Source: Cherax quadricarinatus (Eukaryota > Arthropoda > Malacostraca > Decapoda > Parastacidae). From it: a stretch of 64,000 bases of DNA. This document shows positions 40,067 to 49,750 of the stretch, in pieces; positions within the stretch are counted from its first letter, which is position 1, and each line of letters starts with the position of its first letter. Position numbers and translations under genes: made by a program. The stretch lies in assembly GCF_038502225.1 (NCBI RefSeq), contig NW_027196440.1, positions 27,150 to 91,149 of the forward strand, in the 5' to 3' direction. Below the pieces are notes generated by a model. It saw only the letters and a list, made by a program, of their open reading frames with translations. It was not told where the DNA came from and ran no database searches.

Positions 40067-41254
40067 CAGTGGACCCTCGAGCTTCGGCGGCATCGATTTT
40101 CGTGAAATCCGACTTTCGGCAAGTTTTTTAGGCAAAATTTGGCCTCGCGGTTCATGATTAGACTTGTGATTCGGCGACCGTCCAGTACCCGTCCGCCCAT
40201 CACCACGCACATGAAGCCAGTCTCCCACGCCATTCACGCTCAGTGTGCCATTGTTTACCAACACGTGACCATCACCCCGCGGGTTCATACGTAATAATCC
40301 ACTGTTTTTTGTGATTGTAACTGCTAAATAAGTCACCATGGGCCCAAGGAAAGCTAGTGCAAGCCCTTTGGTAAAAAAAGTGAGGAACACGATCAAATTC
40401 AAGAAGGAAATCATTGAAAAATATGCCAGCTGTGGAATCTATTGTGGCATTGGGGATGTCCCTGGGGTTGGAGGTGAGTGGTGAGGATGTGGAAGAGTTG
40501 GTGGAGGACCACAGGGAAGAGCTAACCACTAAAGAGCTGCAAGAGCTTCATCTGCAACAGCAAGAGATCACAGCTCAGGAAACTGCTGCAGAGGAGGAAG
40601 AGGAAGAGAGATGGAGGAAGAGGAAGAGAGATGGAGGAAGGTGCCTTCTTCAAAGATTAAGGACATTTGTGCAAAGTGGACTGAAGTGCAAACATTTATG
40701 GATGAACTTCACCCTAACAAAGCTGTTGCAGGCCATATTGGCAACATGTACAATGACAGTGTTGTGTCCCACTTCAGACAAATCTTAAAGAAACGCCAGA
40801 AACAGAGCTCTCTGGACAGATATTTTGTGCGACAAGGTTCCAGTGACTCTCAAGTTGTTCCCAGTGCCAGTGTCTTTAAAAAACAAAGAAGGGAAGTAAC
40901 CCCAGATAAGGACTTCATACCTGAAGTCCTAATGGAAGGAGATTCTAGTTCCAAACAATAGTGTACACCTTCCTCCTATCCCCTCCTCCCATCTTCCATC
41001 CACCCAGAAGTCTTCAGTAAAGGTAAGTGTAATGTTATCTTTTATATGCATGTACTTAATTTCTCATTGTTTTCAGTATGTAAATCTTTATTTAATTTGA
41101 AAAAAAATATTTTATTTTAATATTTTTGGGTGTCTGGAACGGACTAATTTTATTTCCATTATTTCTTATGGGGAAAATGGTTTTGCCGTTCGGCAATTTC
41201 GACTTTCAGCAGGCTCTCTGGAACGGATTAATCACGAAACTCGGGAGTCCACTG
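40067..41254 (+). mobile_element. Tigger/pogo-type DNA transposon, deletion derivative 1
   Basis: 1188 bp with inverted ends CAGTGGACCCTCGAG and CTCGGGAGTCCACTG, flanked by TA on both sides and set inside the 15-bp minisatellite (AAAATA on the left, TATAGGGAGTC on the right). It contains the start and end of a Tigger transposase but no catalytic core. Confidence 0.92.
40339..40961 (+). pseudogene. Tigger transposase ends, catalytic core deleted (copy 1)
   Basis: Start MGPRKASASPLVKKVRNTIK followed by KFKKEIIEKYAS (CENP-B-type helix-turn-helix region), then a jump into the C-terminal part ALGMSLGLEVSGEDVEELVE, a Gln/Glu-rich run and HIGNMYNDSVVSHFRQILKK, then SLDRYFVRQ. The DDE core between them is missing and the frame is shifted, so this is non-autonomous. 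Tigger transposases cut and paste at TA sites. Confidence 0.87.
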
Positions 41255-41350
41255 TATAGGGAGTCAAAATACCAAGAGTCATAATACTGGGAGTCAAAAT
41301 ATCGGGAGTCAATAAATAAAAAAAAATGGCACAATACCTTGACTGGAACA

Positions 41351-41468
41351 ATACACAAATTACCCGCATATAGGAGAGAGGAGCTTATGACGATGTTGTG
41401 GTCCAAGTTGGACTGAAATGTCGTCGTAAGCTCCTCTCTCCTATGTACGGATTACAGTATTTGTGTAT
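41351..41468. repeat. Foldback repeat in the minisatellite
   Basis: Left arm 41351-41395 (ATACACAAATTACCCGCATA, then TAGGAGAGAGGAGCTTATGA) and right arm about 41418-41468 (CGTCGTAAGCTCCTCTCTCC, then TATGTACGGATTACAGTATT) are imperfect reverse complements around a spacer of about 22 bp. I recall similar sequence as a common decapod repeat, but class is uncertain. Confidence 0.82.
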
Positions 41469-41719
41469 CGGGAGCCAGAATACCAGGAGCCAAAATATAG
41501 GGAGCAAAAACACCGGGAGTCAAAATACCAAGAGTCATACCGGGAGTCAAAACATCAATAGTAAAAATATAGAGAATCAAAATATTGGGAGTCAAAATAC
41601 CGGGAGTAAAAATGCCGGGAGTCAAAATACCGGAAGTCAAAATATTGGGAGTCAAAATACCAAGATTCAAAATATCAGGGGTCAAAATACTGGGAGTCAA
41701 AATACTGTGAGTTAAAATA

Positions 41720-42862
41720 CAGTGGACCCCCGCATAACGATGGCATCACATAGCGATTATTTCGCATACCGCTTACTTTAATTGCAAAAATTTTGCCTCA
41801 CATACCGCTTAAAAACCCACTTACCGATTTTCGTCCGAGACGCGTCCAATGTGCGGCCTGAGCCACGCTCACATGTTCCGCCGGTGGCATTGTTTACCAG
41901 CCAGCCTCCGCGGTAACATCCAAGCATACAATCGGAATATTTCGTATTATTACAGTGTTTTCGGTGCTTTTTCTGGAAAATAAGTGACCATGGGCCCCAA
42001 GAAAGCTTCTAGTGCCAACCCTACAGCAATAAGGGTGAGAATTACAATAGAGATGAAGAAAAAGATCATTGATAAGTATGAAAGTGGAGTGCATGTCTCC
42101 GAGCTGGCCAGGTTGTATAATAAACCCCAATCAACCATCGCTACTATTGGTGGTACAGCTGCTGCTGCTGCTGCACTGTCAGCTGCTACTGCTGCTGTAG
42201 CACCGTTGTTGGTGTGGCTTATTGAGAATACCAAGAAACAATTAACCCCAGAGGATTTGCCACCCAGGATAACCCAAAAAAGTCAGTGTCATCGAAGACT
42301 GTCTAACTTATTTCCATTGGGGTCCTTAATCTTGTCTCCCAGGATGCAACCCACACAAGTCGACTAACACCCAGGTGAACAGGGAAAAATGCCTGGAACT
42401 AGTGCTCATATTGGTGAATTTAAAGCCAGCAAAGGTTGGTTTGAGAGATTTAAGAATCGTAGTGGCATACACAGTGTGATAAGGCCTGTTGTGGAAGAAA
42501 ATGCCAAACAGGACCTACAGTACTCAGGAGGAAAAGGCACTCCCAGGACACAGTGTCTCATCAGTCATTGCTGCATCTTCAATAAAGGTAAGTGTCATTT
42601 ATTCTTCATTTAGTAGACTAGTACATGCACAATATATACTGTGCATGTACTACTCTACTATTGTGCATGTATCCTTCTCTTTGTGTGTGGGAAAATGTAT
42701 ATTTCATGTGGTAAAATTTTTTTTTTCATACTTTTGGGTGTCTTGCACGGATTAATTTTATTTCCATTATTTCTTATGGGGAAAATTCATTCACATAACG
42801 ATTATTTAGCATAACAATTACCCCTCTTGCACGGATTAAAATCGTTAACCGGGGGTCCACTG
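41720..42862 (+). mobile_element. Tigger/pogo-type DNA transposon, deletion derivative 2
   Basis: 1143 bp with inverted ends CAGTGGACCCCCGC and GGGGGTCCACTG, flanked by TA on both sides, inside the minisatellite (GTTAAAATA left, TACTGAGAATCAG right). The ends resemble those of the three 203-bp MITEs but the interior differs. Confidence 0.92.
41990..42560 (+). pseudogene. Tigger transposase N-terminal remnant (copy 2)
   Basis: Start MGPKKASSANPTAIRVRITI then EMKKKIIDKYESG, VSELARLYNKPQSTIATI, a CENP-B N-terminal helix-turn-helix. An alanine run from a GCT microsatellite (42150-42210) and foreign repeat text (42300-42375) follow, then FKASKGWFERFKNRSGIHSV from the CENP-B DNA-binding domain. 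No DDE catalytic core. Frameshifted and non-autonomous. Confidence 0.87.
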
Positions 42863-42900
42863 TACTGAGAATCAGAATTCCGGGACTCAAAATACCGGTG

Positions 42901-43030
42901 ACCAAGAGAGAGCTGTGAAACATAAAGGTCTTTCAACCAGTATAAGAAACAGGCAAGAAATCAACATGCAAGTGTAAAAGAAAGACAAAGAACTTTTAAA
43001 ATTAAGTAGAAAAGAACATGGCATAAACAT
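42901..43030. other. Spacer, nothing recognised
   Basis: 130 bp between the minisatellite end and the Tigger-like left end; no homology noticed. Confidence 0.4.
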
Positions 43031-43348
43031 CATGGAGCCTCGGCTTATGAGTGCCCCACCATACGAATTTTTCAGGATACGAGTAGTTGCTCTGTCGATT
43101 TTTTGTTTCTGGATACAAGCAAAAATTCAGGATGCGAGCTTCCCGCTCCAACAATTTTTTTTTTAGACTCCCAGATCTTACAAAAATAAAAATGAATATA
43201 TAATTGCAGTTCATTGTTGTGATGTATTATGTTGTTTTTACTGCTTAAGACTATAACTGCAACAGAAATAATAGTATTTCTTACCTTAAATTGTGGGACC
43301 TGGTGTTTGTGGATGATTGTGGAGAGAGTGGAGAGTTATGCTGTGACC

Positions 43349-43745
43349 CTACTGGGCTGAGGTAGATGGTAGAGGTTCTGGTACTGAAGTCGATGGTTGT
43401 ACTGGAGTGTGCATAAATTCTGTAATGGATTTCTGTTCTATTTTCCCCTGCAGTACATTATACAACTGACGGTAAAACATCAGCTGCTCTATACACCATT
43501 TCAGGGTCCTCTTCAGTGAAAAAGGCAAGAACGACAATTGTTGTTCTTGAAAGCATGATATTCAGCGCATTCCTCCTACACCCACTGAGCATCTGGGTTC
43601 CCATTCTGTATTTCTGACCAATCACAAGCCTTCCCTGAGTCGCTCCAGCTAAGTGGTGATGGCTTCTGCTAGCTTCCCATTGGTTGAGAGACCAAAATGT
43701 AAACACTTCTAGCTTGGCGTCTCCGAGAGACGTTTTTTTCATCGA
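43349..43745 (-). pseudogene. Tigger transposase C-terminal remnant (copy 3)
   Basis: The minus-strand text RQLYNVLQGKIEQKSITEF and the following Pro/Ser tail (HTPVQPSTSVPEPLPSTSAQ) resemble the C-terminus of Tigger-type transposases (KIxQxSITxF before a Ser/Pro-rich end). Upstream sequence to 43745 looks like 5' UTR joined directly to the C-terminus. The core is missing. Confidence 0.6.
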
Positions 43746-43835
43746 GTGACACTCGTATACCCTTGGATTTTACCCTCTACAATGTTGGTAAGTACTCATT
43801 TGTATTTCTAGTGTGTAAATGAAAATTTAGGCATA

Positions 43836-44038
43836 CAGTGGACCCCCGCTTTACGATCAGCTCCCAATGCGACCAATTATGTAAGTGTATTTATGTAAGT
43901 GCATTTGTACGTGTATGTTTGGGGGTCTGAAATGGACTAATCTAATTCACAATATTCCTTATGAGAACAAATTCGTTCAGTACTGGCACCTGAACATACT
44001 TCTGGAATGAAATAATATCGTAAACCGAGGGGCCACTG
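43836..44038. mobile_element. 203-bp TA-flanked MITE, copy 1
   Basis: Inverted ends CAGTGGACCCCCGC and GGGGCCACTG between TA dinucleotides. Same length and near-identical interior (TGCGACCAATTATGTAAGTG, TGGGGGTCTGAAATGGACTA) as 62506-62708 and 63539-63741. Tigger-like ends suggest mobilisation by a Tigger-type transposase. Confidence 0.94.
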
Positions 44039-44572
44039 TATTTTGATATATATATGAAGTCTGTGTGAAGCATAATGTGAGTGCACCATGCAAAGGAAAA
44101 AAGCGCAACAAAAAAAGACCAAAAAATATCGTTCTTGCCTATTTTGGCCCAATTTTAATTTTCAGTAAATAAATATTTATAAAAAAAAATTTTAATGCAT
44201 ATATCAATTCTGTAGTGGCCTGGGTGTGTACAGAACGTTTTTATTGTCCTTCCAGATCAATCAGAAATTGTTTTATGGTGAGTCCTCCAAAGACAAGTCC
44301 AAATATCTCTGCATTTTGGAGGAAGGTGACTCTGATGCAGAGGCAGATGATCTGGAATTGCTTGACAGTGATGATGAGTACTTGCCACAGGATGCAGAGG
44401 TGTCAACTGATGAAGAGGAGGAAGCTAGACCATCCAAAAAGCCAAAATTAGACAAGAAAAAGAAAGGTATTGTGATCGAGGAGTACCCTGACGAAGATCT
44501 TCATGATGAGCTTTCTTCTCAAACTCAGACCAACTGGAATAGGGTTGACATCCACAATGACCCTTTGCCTGT

Positions 44573-44925
44573 TTACCTGGAGAGAGTTCTGGGGGTCAAC
44601 GCCCCCGTGGCCCGGTCTGTGACCAGGCCTCTTGGTGGATCAGAGCCTGATCAACCAGGCTGTTGCTGCTGGCTGCACGCAAACCAACGTACGAGCCACA
44701 GCCCGGCTGGTCAGGAACCGACTTTAGGTGCTTGTCCAGTGCCAGCTTGAAGACTGCCAGGGGTCTGTTGGTAATCCCCCTTATGTATGCTGGGAGGCAG
44801 TTGAACAGTCTTGGGCCCCTGACACTTATTGTATGGTCTCTTAACGTGCTAGTGACACCCCTGCTTTTCATTGGGGGGATGTTGCATTGTCTGCCAAGTC
44901 TTTTGCTTTCGTAGTGAGTGAACAT
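44573..44925 (-). mobile_element. LINE-P 3' fragment in the piggyBac gene
   Basis: Minus-strand terminus of LINE-P: tail TTTACCTGGAGAGAG at the left, C-terminal coding text (GPRLFNCLPAYIRGITNRPL, then KHLKSVPDQPGCGSY) and truncation at GTAGTGAGTGA. It lies between the acidic and dimerisation parts of the transposase. Nearly identical to the long copies. Confidence 0.92.
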
Positions 44926-45095
44926 GAAAAACCTCTTGCAGTTAGGTGTGCATATGACTATTTTAGCAATTTTTTTACTCAAGACATGATAGACCATATC
45001 ACATTCCAAACTAATTTGTATGCCAGGCAAAAAACATACACAGCACTTTTCAAACCAATTCTGAAAAAATCACGAGGTTCATAGGTATTCTGTTG

Positions 45096-45979
45096 TATAT
45101 CGAAGATACGGTATTATGCTCCACAGTCAGCCCTCCTGGCCCTATATCACTCTCTTATTTACCCCTATCTCACCTATGGAATTTGTGCATGGGGCTCAAC
45201 AACAAGTAACCATCTCAGACCACTAATTACCCAACAAAAGGCTGCAGTTAGAATGATAACAAATTCTCACTACAGGCAGCACACTCCACCAATATTCAAT
45301 ACACTCAACCTACTCACCATACAAAACATCCATACTTATTACTGCACCTATTACATACATAGAACACTCAACTCTGATATTAACCCTCCCCTCAAACATC
45401 TCCTTGCCAACCTCAACAGAACACATGACCATAACACAAGGCACAGATCACTCTTTGATATTCCTCGTGTCCATCTCACGCTATGCAAAAACTCAATGCA
45501 CATAAAAGGCCCTAAAATCTGGAATTCATTACCTGTAAATATAAAAGAAACACTACCTGTTTATAAATTCAAGTCTCTTCTCAAAGATCACTTACTCACC
45601 CAAAACCAAATAAATACTGAATAACTGAACCTTATAAATTGTATATCTTAAATGTTTCTCACAATTATATCACATAAATGTTAAACCTAAAACCCAATCT
45701 AACTTTATTATTTTTTAAATACACTACCTAACAGAATACTCCATTCTACTGAATTTACAACAATGCGACCTGTCTTTGTAATACTCACTTGTGCTTTATA
45801 GTAATCTGTTTACATTAATGTTTTTCACTGATTTCATCATTGCTTAGTTAATCTTAAGTTAATTTTAAGCCAGCCCGTAATGCTATGCATAGTATAAGTG
45901 GCTTTGGCATGCTGCTCTTATCTGTATTTTTTTTGTAACTCTGTATGTGTGCTCAAATTATAAATAAATAAATAAATAA
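45096..45979 (+). mobile_element. LINE-J-related 3' fragment in the piggyBac gene
   Basis: Plus-strand, 5'-truncated LINE of the same lineage as 27.6-29.3 kb: LALYHSLIYPYLTYGICAWG, QQKAAVRMITNSHYRQHTPP, HNTRHRSLFDIPRVHLT, KGPKIWNSLPVNIKETL, then a 3' UTR and the tail ATAAATAAATAAATAAAT. It splits the transposase cleanly between RFIGILLY and MGMISNPCIQ. The tail (AAAT)n differs from the (ATTTGA)n tail of the other copy, so it is a sister family. Confidence 0.87.
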
Positions 45980-47315
45980 ATATGGGTATGATTTCAAACC
46001 CATGCATTCAGGACTATTGGGCAGCTGCAACTAAGGCAATCCAGGTTTCAGAAGTCATGGGAACTAAGAGGTTTTGTTACTTAGGTGTACCATTCATTTC
46101 AATGATAACACACAACAGAAGAATAATGACAGATTCCACAAAATAAGGCCTCTTTACATTGCACTAACTAATGCTTGCTTGAAAGTTCCAGCTACACCCA
46201 AGCAATCTATTGATGAAGTTATGGTTGGTTTCAAAGGTAAAACCGCTGGAAACCTAAGGCAGTACATCAAAACCAAACCAGACAAGTGGGGTTTTAAACT
46301 ATTTTGTCATGCAAGTGAAGATGGAATCATACACGATATACCTATGTATGAAGGCAAAACAACTTTTGACAACCATCCCATAAAGCTGTCACATGAAGAT
46401 AGTAAACTACCAATAAGTTCGAAGATTGTTCTGGTGCTTGCAACAACTCTCAACCAAAGAAATACATCAGCAATCTATGCTGACAATTTCTTTTCAAGTC
46501 TTCCTTTGCTCAAGTTGCTAAGAGAAAAATATAACTGCAGATACACTGGAACAGTACGTGAAAATAGATGAGGTAAGCCAGAACTGATGCCTGTCAAACA
46601 AATGGAGAAGAACATAGTGCCCAGGGAGACTTTTGATTACAAAACCAATGATGGTATCCTTGTTGTAAGATGGAAGGACAATAAAGTTGTGACTTTAGTG
46701 ACAAATGATGTGGGGGTTAATCCCGTGACTCCTATTGAAAGATATAACAAGGATAAAAAGATGAAAAACGAGTTCCAGTGCCCTGCAGTCATCAAGAACT
46801 ATAATGCACACATGGGAGGTATTGACAAAAGTAACATGTTGGTGCATCTGTACAAAACACCTATGAAATCTAAACGTTGGTACATGTGGCTGTTTGCCTA
46901 TGTTCTGGATCTTGCTGTTGTGAATGCATGGCTTCTTTACTGTCGTGATTGTCGGTCACTAAATACCAAATGCATGCCACTGAGGCTATTCAAGCTTGAC
47001 ATCTCTATCACTGCAAGATCCGAAGGACAAACGTTGAGACGCAGCATCATAAGAACAAATTCAAGAAGTTCAACAGCTTCATCAAGTACTTCCAATGGTG
47101 ACAGTAATGATGATTTGCCATCCTTGCAATTGCCATCTACAATGCAGTACCAATGTGCAGAAAGGCCAGATGACAGTGTGAGGTTTGACACAACCCTGTG
47201 TCAGTGGCCAGTGTCAGGCAAGCTACTTACATGCAAGTTTTGCAGCACACACAAACAGCATGTCACATCCTCATTTTTCTGTGCCATATGCAAAGTAAAT
47301 CTATGTATCAAGTAG

Positions 47316-47770
47316 GATAGAAATTGCTTCATAAAGCTTCATTGTAAAAATTAGTGATCTAGAACGACTGTTCTTTCTCAGGAAACTCAGGAATGTAGGT
47401 ATTGAAAGTTATATCCCTTTGCAATGTGTCCATGTTGCTACTTGGTTCATTTTTGTATTATTTTAATACTTACAAAATGTTGGAAAACAAGTTCAATTTA
47501 TGTTTTTGATATTGTCTTTTTGTCTAATAAAATTAAAAAATAGTTATTTGGTCTTTTTATTAACAATTGCAACTCTGCAACATTAATAAATGTTCACCCT
47601 TAGGTAGGCAAGACCTACTTTTATCGGTCTTCGCATATTGGCAATTGATCAAAAACAACCTTTCACAACTTCATTTCTATGGGCTCATTTACCTTACATT
47701 GAGACACTCTATCGACTCATAGGAAATGCATTTCAAAATTCACAATTTTTTTAGGCTTGCCTATCAAAGG
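47316..47770 (+). other. piggyBac 3' non-coding region
   Basis: No gene. Polyadenylation-like AATAAAATTAAAAAA near 47526 and a small inverted repeat AAGACC..GGTCTT at 47609-47630, then the right terminus. Confidence 0.55.
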
Positions 47771-47774
47771 GTTA

Positions 47775-47916
47775 AGTCATCCAGTAAGTCAGTCAAGTCA
47801 TTCAGTCAGTCAAGTCATTCAGTCAGTCAAGTCATTCAGTCAGTTAAGTCAGTCAAGTCAGTAAGTCAAGTCAGTAAGTCAGTCAGTCAGTTAATCACAG
47901 TTAATCACAACTAATT
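47775..47916 (+). repeat. AGTC/CAGT-based tandem repeat
   Basis: About 140 bp built from GTCA, AGTC and CAGT units, with a higher-order AAGTCATTCAGTCAGTC unit repeated three times. It starts right at the piggyBac TTAA. Confidence 0.88.
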
Positions 47917-47990
47917 TAAATGGGGAAAACTGACTCGGCATACGAGCAAGGTCACGGAATGGCTTAAACTCATAAGCCAAGGTTCCACTG

Positions 47991-48528
47991 TATATATATG
48001 TATATGTATATATGTATATATATATCTTTCTTCTTTCAACACACTGGCTGTATCTCACCAAGGCGGGGTGGCCCAAAAGGAAAAACGAAAGTTTCTCCTT
48101 TTACATTTAGTAATATATACAGGAGAAGGGGTTACTAGCCCCTTGCTCCTGGCATTTTAGTTGCCTACTACAACACGCATGGCTTACGGAGGAAGAATTC
48201 TGTTCCACTTCCCCATGGAGGTAAAAGGAAATAAACAAGAACAAGAATTAGAAAGAAAATAGAAGAAAACCCAGAGGGGTGTGTATATATATGCTTGTAC
48301 ATGTATGTATAGTGTGACCTAAGTGTAAGTAGGAGTAGCAAGATGTACCTGAAATCTTGCATGTGTATGAGACAAAAAAAAGACACCAGCAATTCTACCA
48401 GCGTGTAAAACAATTACAGGCTTCCGTTTTACACTCACTTGGCAGGAAGGTAGTACTTCCCTTGGCGGTTGCTGTCTACCAACCTACTACCTAGGGTATA
48501 TATATATATATATATACATATACATATT
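47991..48528 (-). mobile_element. RTE-derived non-autonomous (SINE-like) element
   Basis: Minus-strand element with the RTE-type 3' block (GGGCCACCCCGCCTTGGTGA on the minus strand, 48050-48080) but no RT. The body 48085-48497 encodes nothing and ends near CCTAGGTAGTAGGTTGG. (TA)n tracts lie on both sides (47991-48024, 48498-48528). I see no tRNA-like B box. Parasitism of RTE machinery through the shared 3' end is inference. Confidence 0.65.
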
Positions 48529-48692
48529 TTTTTTTTCAACACATCGGCCTTCTCACACTGAGGCAGGGTGACCCAAAAAGTAAGAAAATCCCCAAAAGGA
48601 AAATACTTTCATCATCATTCAACACTATCACCTCACTCACACATAATCACTGTCTTTGCAGAGGTGCCCAGATACAACAGTTTAGAAGCATA
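48529..48692 (-). mobile_element. RTE copy R4, 3' UTR end
   Basis: Poly-T start (minus-strand poly-A), conserved block TGAGGCAGGGTGACCC, then 3' UTR up to CAGTTTAGAAGCATATA. It continues at 49698-49750 (AAGATATATAATATACCCCT, CCAAACTGC) and after 50833, showing two insertions in one 3' UTR. Confidence 0.87.
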
Positions 48693-49697
48693 TAAGTCTG
48701 TTGAGTGTACCTGGTAAAGTGTATGGTAGAGTTATAATTGAAAGAATTAAGAGTAAGACGGAGAATAGGATAGCAGATGAACAAGGAGGCTTTAGGAAAG
48801 GTAGGGGGTGTGTGGACCAGGTGTTTACAGTGAAACATATAAGTGAACAGTATTTAGATAAGGCTAAAGAGGTCTTTGTGGCATTTATGGATTTGGAAAA
48901 GGCGTATGACAGGGTGGATAGGGGGGCAATGTGGCAGATGTTGCAAGTGTATGGTGTAGGAGGTAGGTTACTGAAAGCAGTGAAGAGTTTTTACGAGGAT
49001 AGTGAGGCTCAAGTTAGAGTATGTAGGAAAGAGGGAAATTTTTTCCCAGTAAAAGTAGGCCTTAGACAAGGATGTGTGATGTCACCGTGGTTGTTTAATA
49101 TATTTATAGATGGGGTTGTAAGAGAAGTAAATGCGAGGGTCTTGGCAAGAGGCGTGGAGTTAAAAGATAAAGAATCACACACAAAGTGGGAGTTGTCACA
49201 GCTGCTCTTTGCTGATGACACTGTGCTCTTGGGAGATTCTGAAGAGAAGTTGCAGAGATTGGTGGATGAATTTGGTAGGGTGTGCAAAAGAAGAAAATTA
49301 AAGGTGAATACAGGAAAGAGTAAGGTTATGAGGATAACAAAAAGATTAGGTGATGAAAGATTGAATATCAGATTGGAGGGAGAGAGTATGGAGGAGGTGA
49401 ACGTATTCAGATATTTGGGAGTGGACGTGTCAGCGGATGGGTCTATGAAAGATGAGGTGAATCATAGAATTGATGAGGGAAAAAAGAGTGAGTGGTGCAC
49501 TTAGGAGTCTGTGGAGACAAAGAACTTTGTCCTTGGAGGCAAAGAAGGGAATGTATGAGAGTATAGTTTTACCAACGCTCTTATATGGGTGTGAAGCGTG
49601 GGTGATGAATGTTGCAGCGAGGAGAAGGCTGGAGGCAGTGGAGATGTCATGTCTGAGGGCAATGTGTGGTGTGAATATAATGCAGAGAATTCGAATA
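48693..49697 (+). pseudogene. RTE RT fragment R5, inverted inside R4
   Basis: Plus-strand 1-kb piece, truncated at both ends, reading GKVYGRVIIERIKSKTENRI, ADEQGGFRKGRGCVDQVFTV, AFMDLEKAYDRVDRG, LRQGCVMSPWLFNIFIDGVV, LLFADDTVLLGD and, after a 1-bp frameshift near 49483, RTLSLEAKKGMYESIVLPTL. RT catalytic Asps are intact. It belongs to the R1/R7 subfamily and lacks the endonuclease and 3' end. A fragment without a 3' end is not a normal target-primed insertion. Confidence 0.88.
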
Positions 49698-49750
49698 AAT
49701 AAAGATATATAATATACCCCTCCAAACTGCAAATATCCCAAACCTTGTCT
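49698..49750 (-). mobile_element. RTE copy R4, 3' UTR continuation
   Basis: AAGATATATAATATACCCCT then CCAAACTGC, matching the R2 and R8 3' UTRs, ending at the TTAA used by the element at 49751. Confidence 0.8.

Larger units (their letters stand above)
39873..42900 (+). repeat. 15-bp minisatellite array, broken by three insertions
   Basis: Units of the type CGGGAGTCAAAATAC, with variants at the first bases and the last base, at 39873-40066, 41257-41320, 41468-41719 and 42865-42900. The gaps are Tigger copy 1, a foldback repeat and Tigger copy 2. Because 15 is a multiple of three, the array gives long open frames (GSQNT/GILTP repeats) that are not genes. Confidence 0.93.
44226..47315 (+). pseudogene. 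piggyBac transposase, split by two LINE fragments
   Basis: N-terminal acidic region 44226-44570 (SDAEADDLELLDSDDEYLPQ, then RPSKKPKLDKKKK). Dimerisation region 44926-45095 (DYFSNFFTQDMIDHITFQTN, then LYARQ and, frameshifted, RFIGILLY). The catalytic part resumes at 45980 (MISNPCIQDYW) through a frameshift near 46080. Catalytic Asps are all visible: SIDEVMVGFKGK, AIYADNFFSSLPLL, HMGGIDKSNM. A TGA at 46569-46571 and frameshifts break it. The C-terminal cysteine-rich domain is CKFCSTHKQH then FFCAICKVNLC. Family role: cut and paste at TTAA. The level of damage is low outside the two insertions. Confidence 0.88.
44039..47774 (+). mobile_element. piggyBac-type DNA transposon
   Basis: Plus-strand transposase gene followed by a right terminus CTTGCCTATCAAAGGG next to TTAA (47771-47774), the expected piggyBac end and target. 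The left terminus is not recognisable; it may be lost at the MITE. Interrupted by a LINE-P 3' fragment and a LINE-J-related fragment. Confidence 0.82.
43031..47990 (-). mobile_element. Tigger-like shell hosting nested insertions
   Basis: The left end CATGGAGCCTCGGCTTATGA at 43031 pairs with the right end CTCATAAGCCAAGGTTCCACTG at 47969-47990 as inverted termini, with TA after the right end. The own sequence is about 43031-43835 plus 47775-47990. Between them lie a MITE, a piggyBac element and two LINE fragments. The left end has lost one base of the canonical CAGTGG and its TA, so the boundary there is approximate. Confidence 0.72.

Noticed and set aside
39872..40414. 180-residue minus-strand ORF with GILTPDILTPG repeats, and plus-strand SQNTGSQN ORFs at 39865-40131 and 41398-41715
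   Set aside because: They are translations of the 15-bp minisatellite, whose unit length is a multiple of three. No start context or conserved protein.
47775..47916. CRISPR-like array
   Set aside because: The repeats are short AGTC/CAGT microsatellite units with no distinct spacers, in a eukaryotic transposon context.
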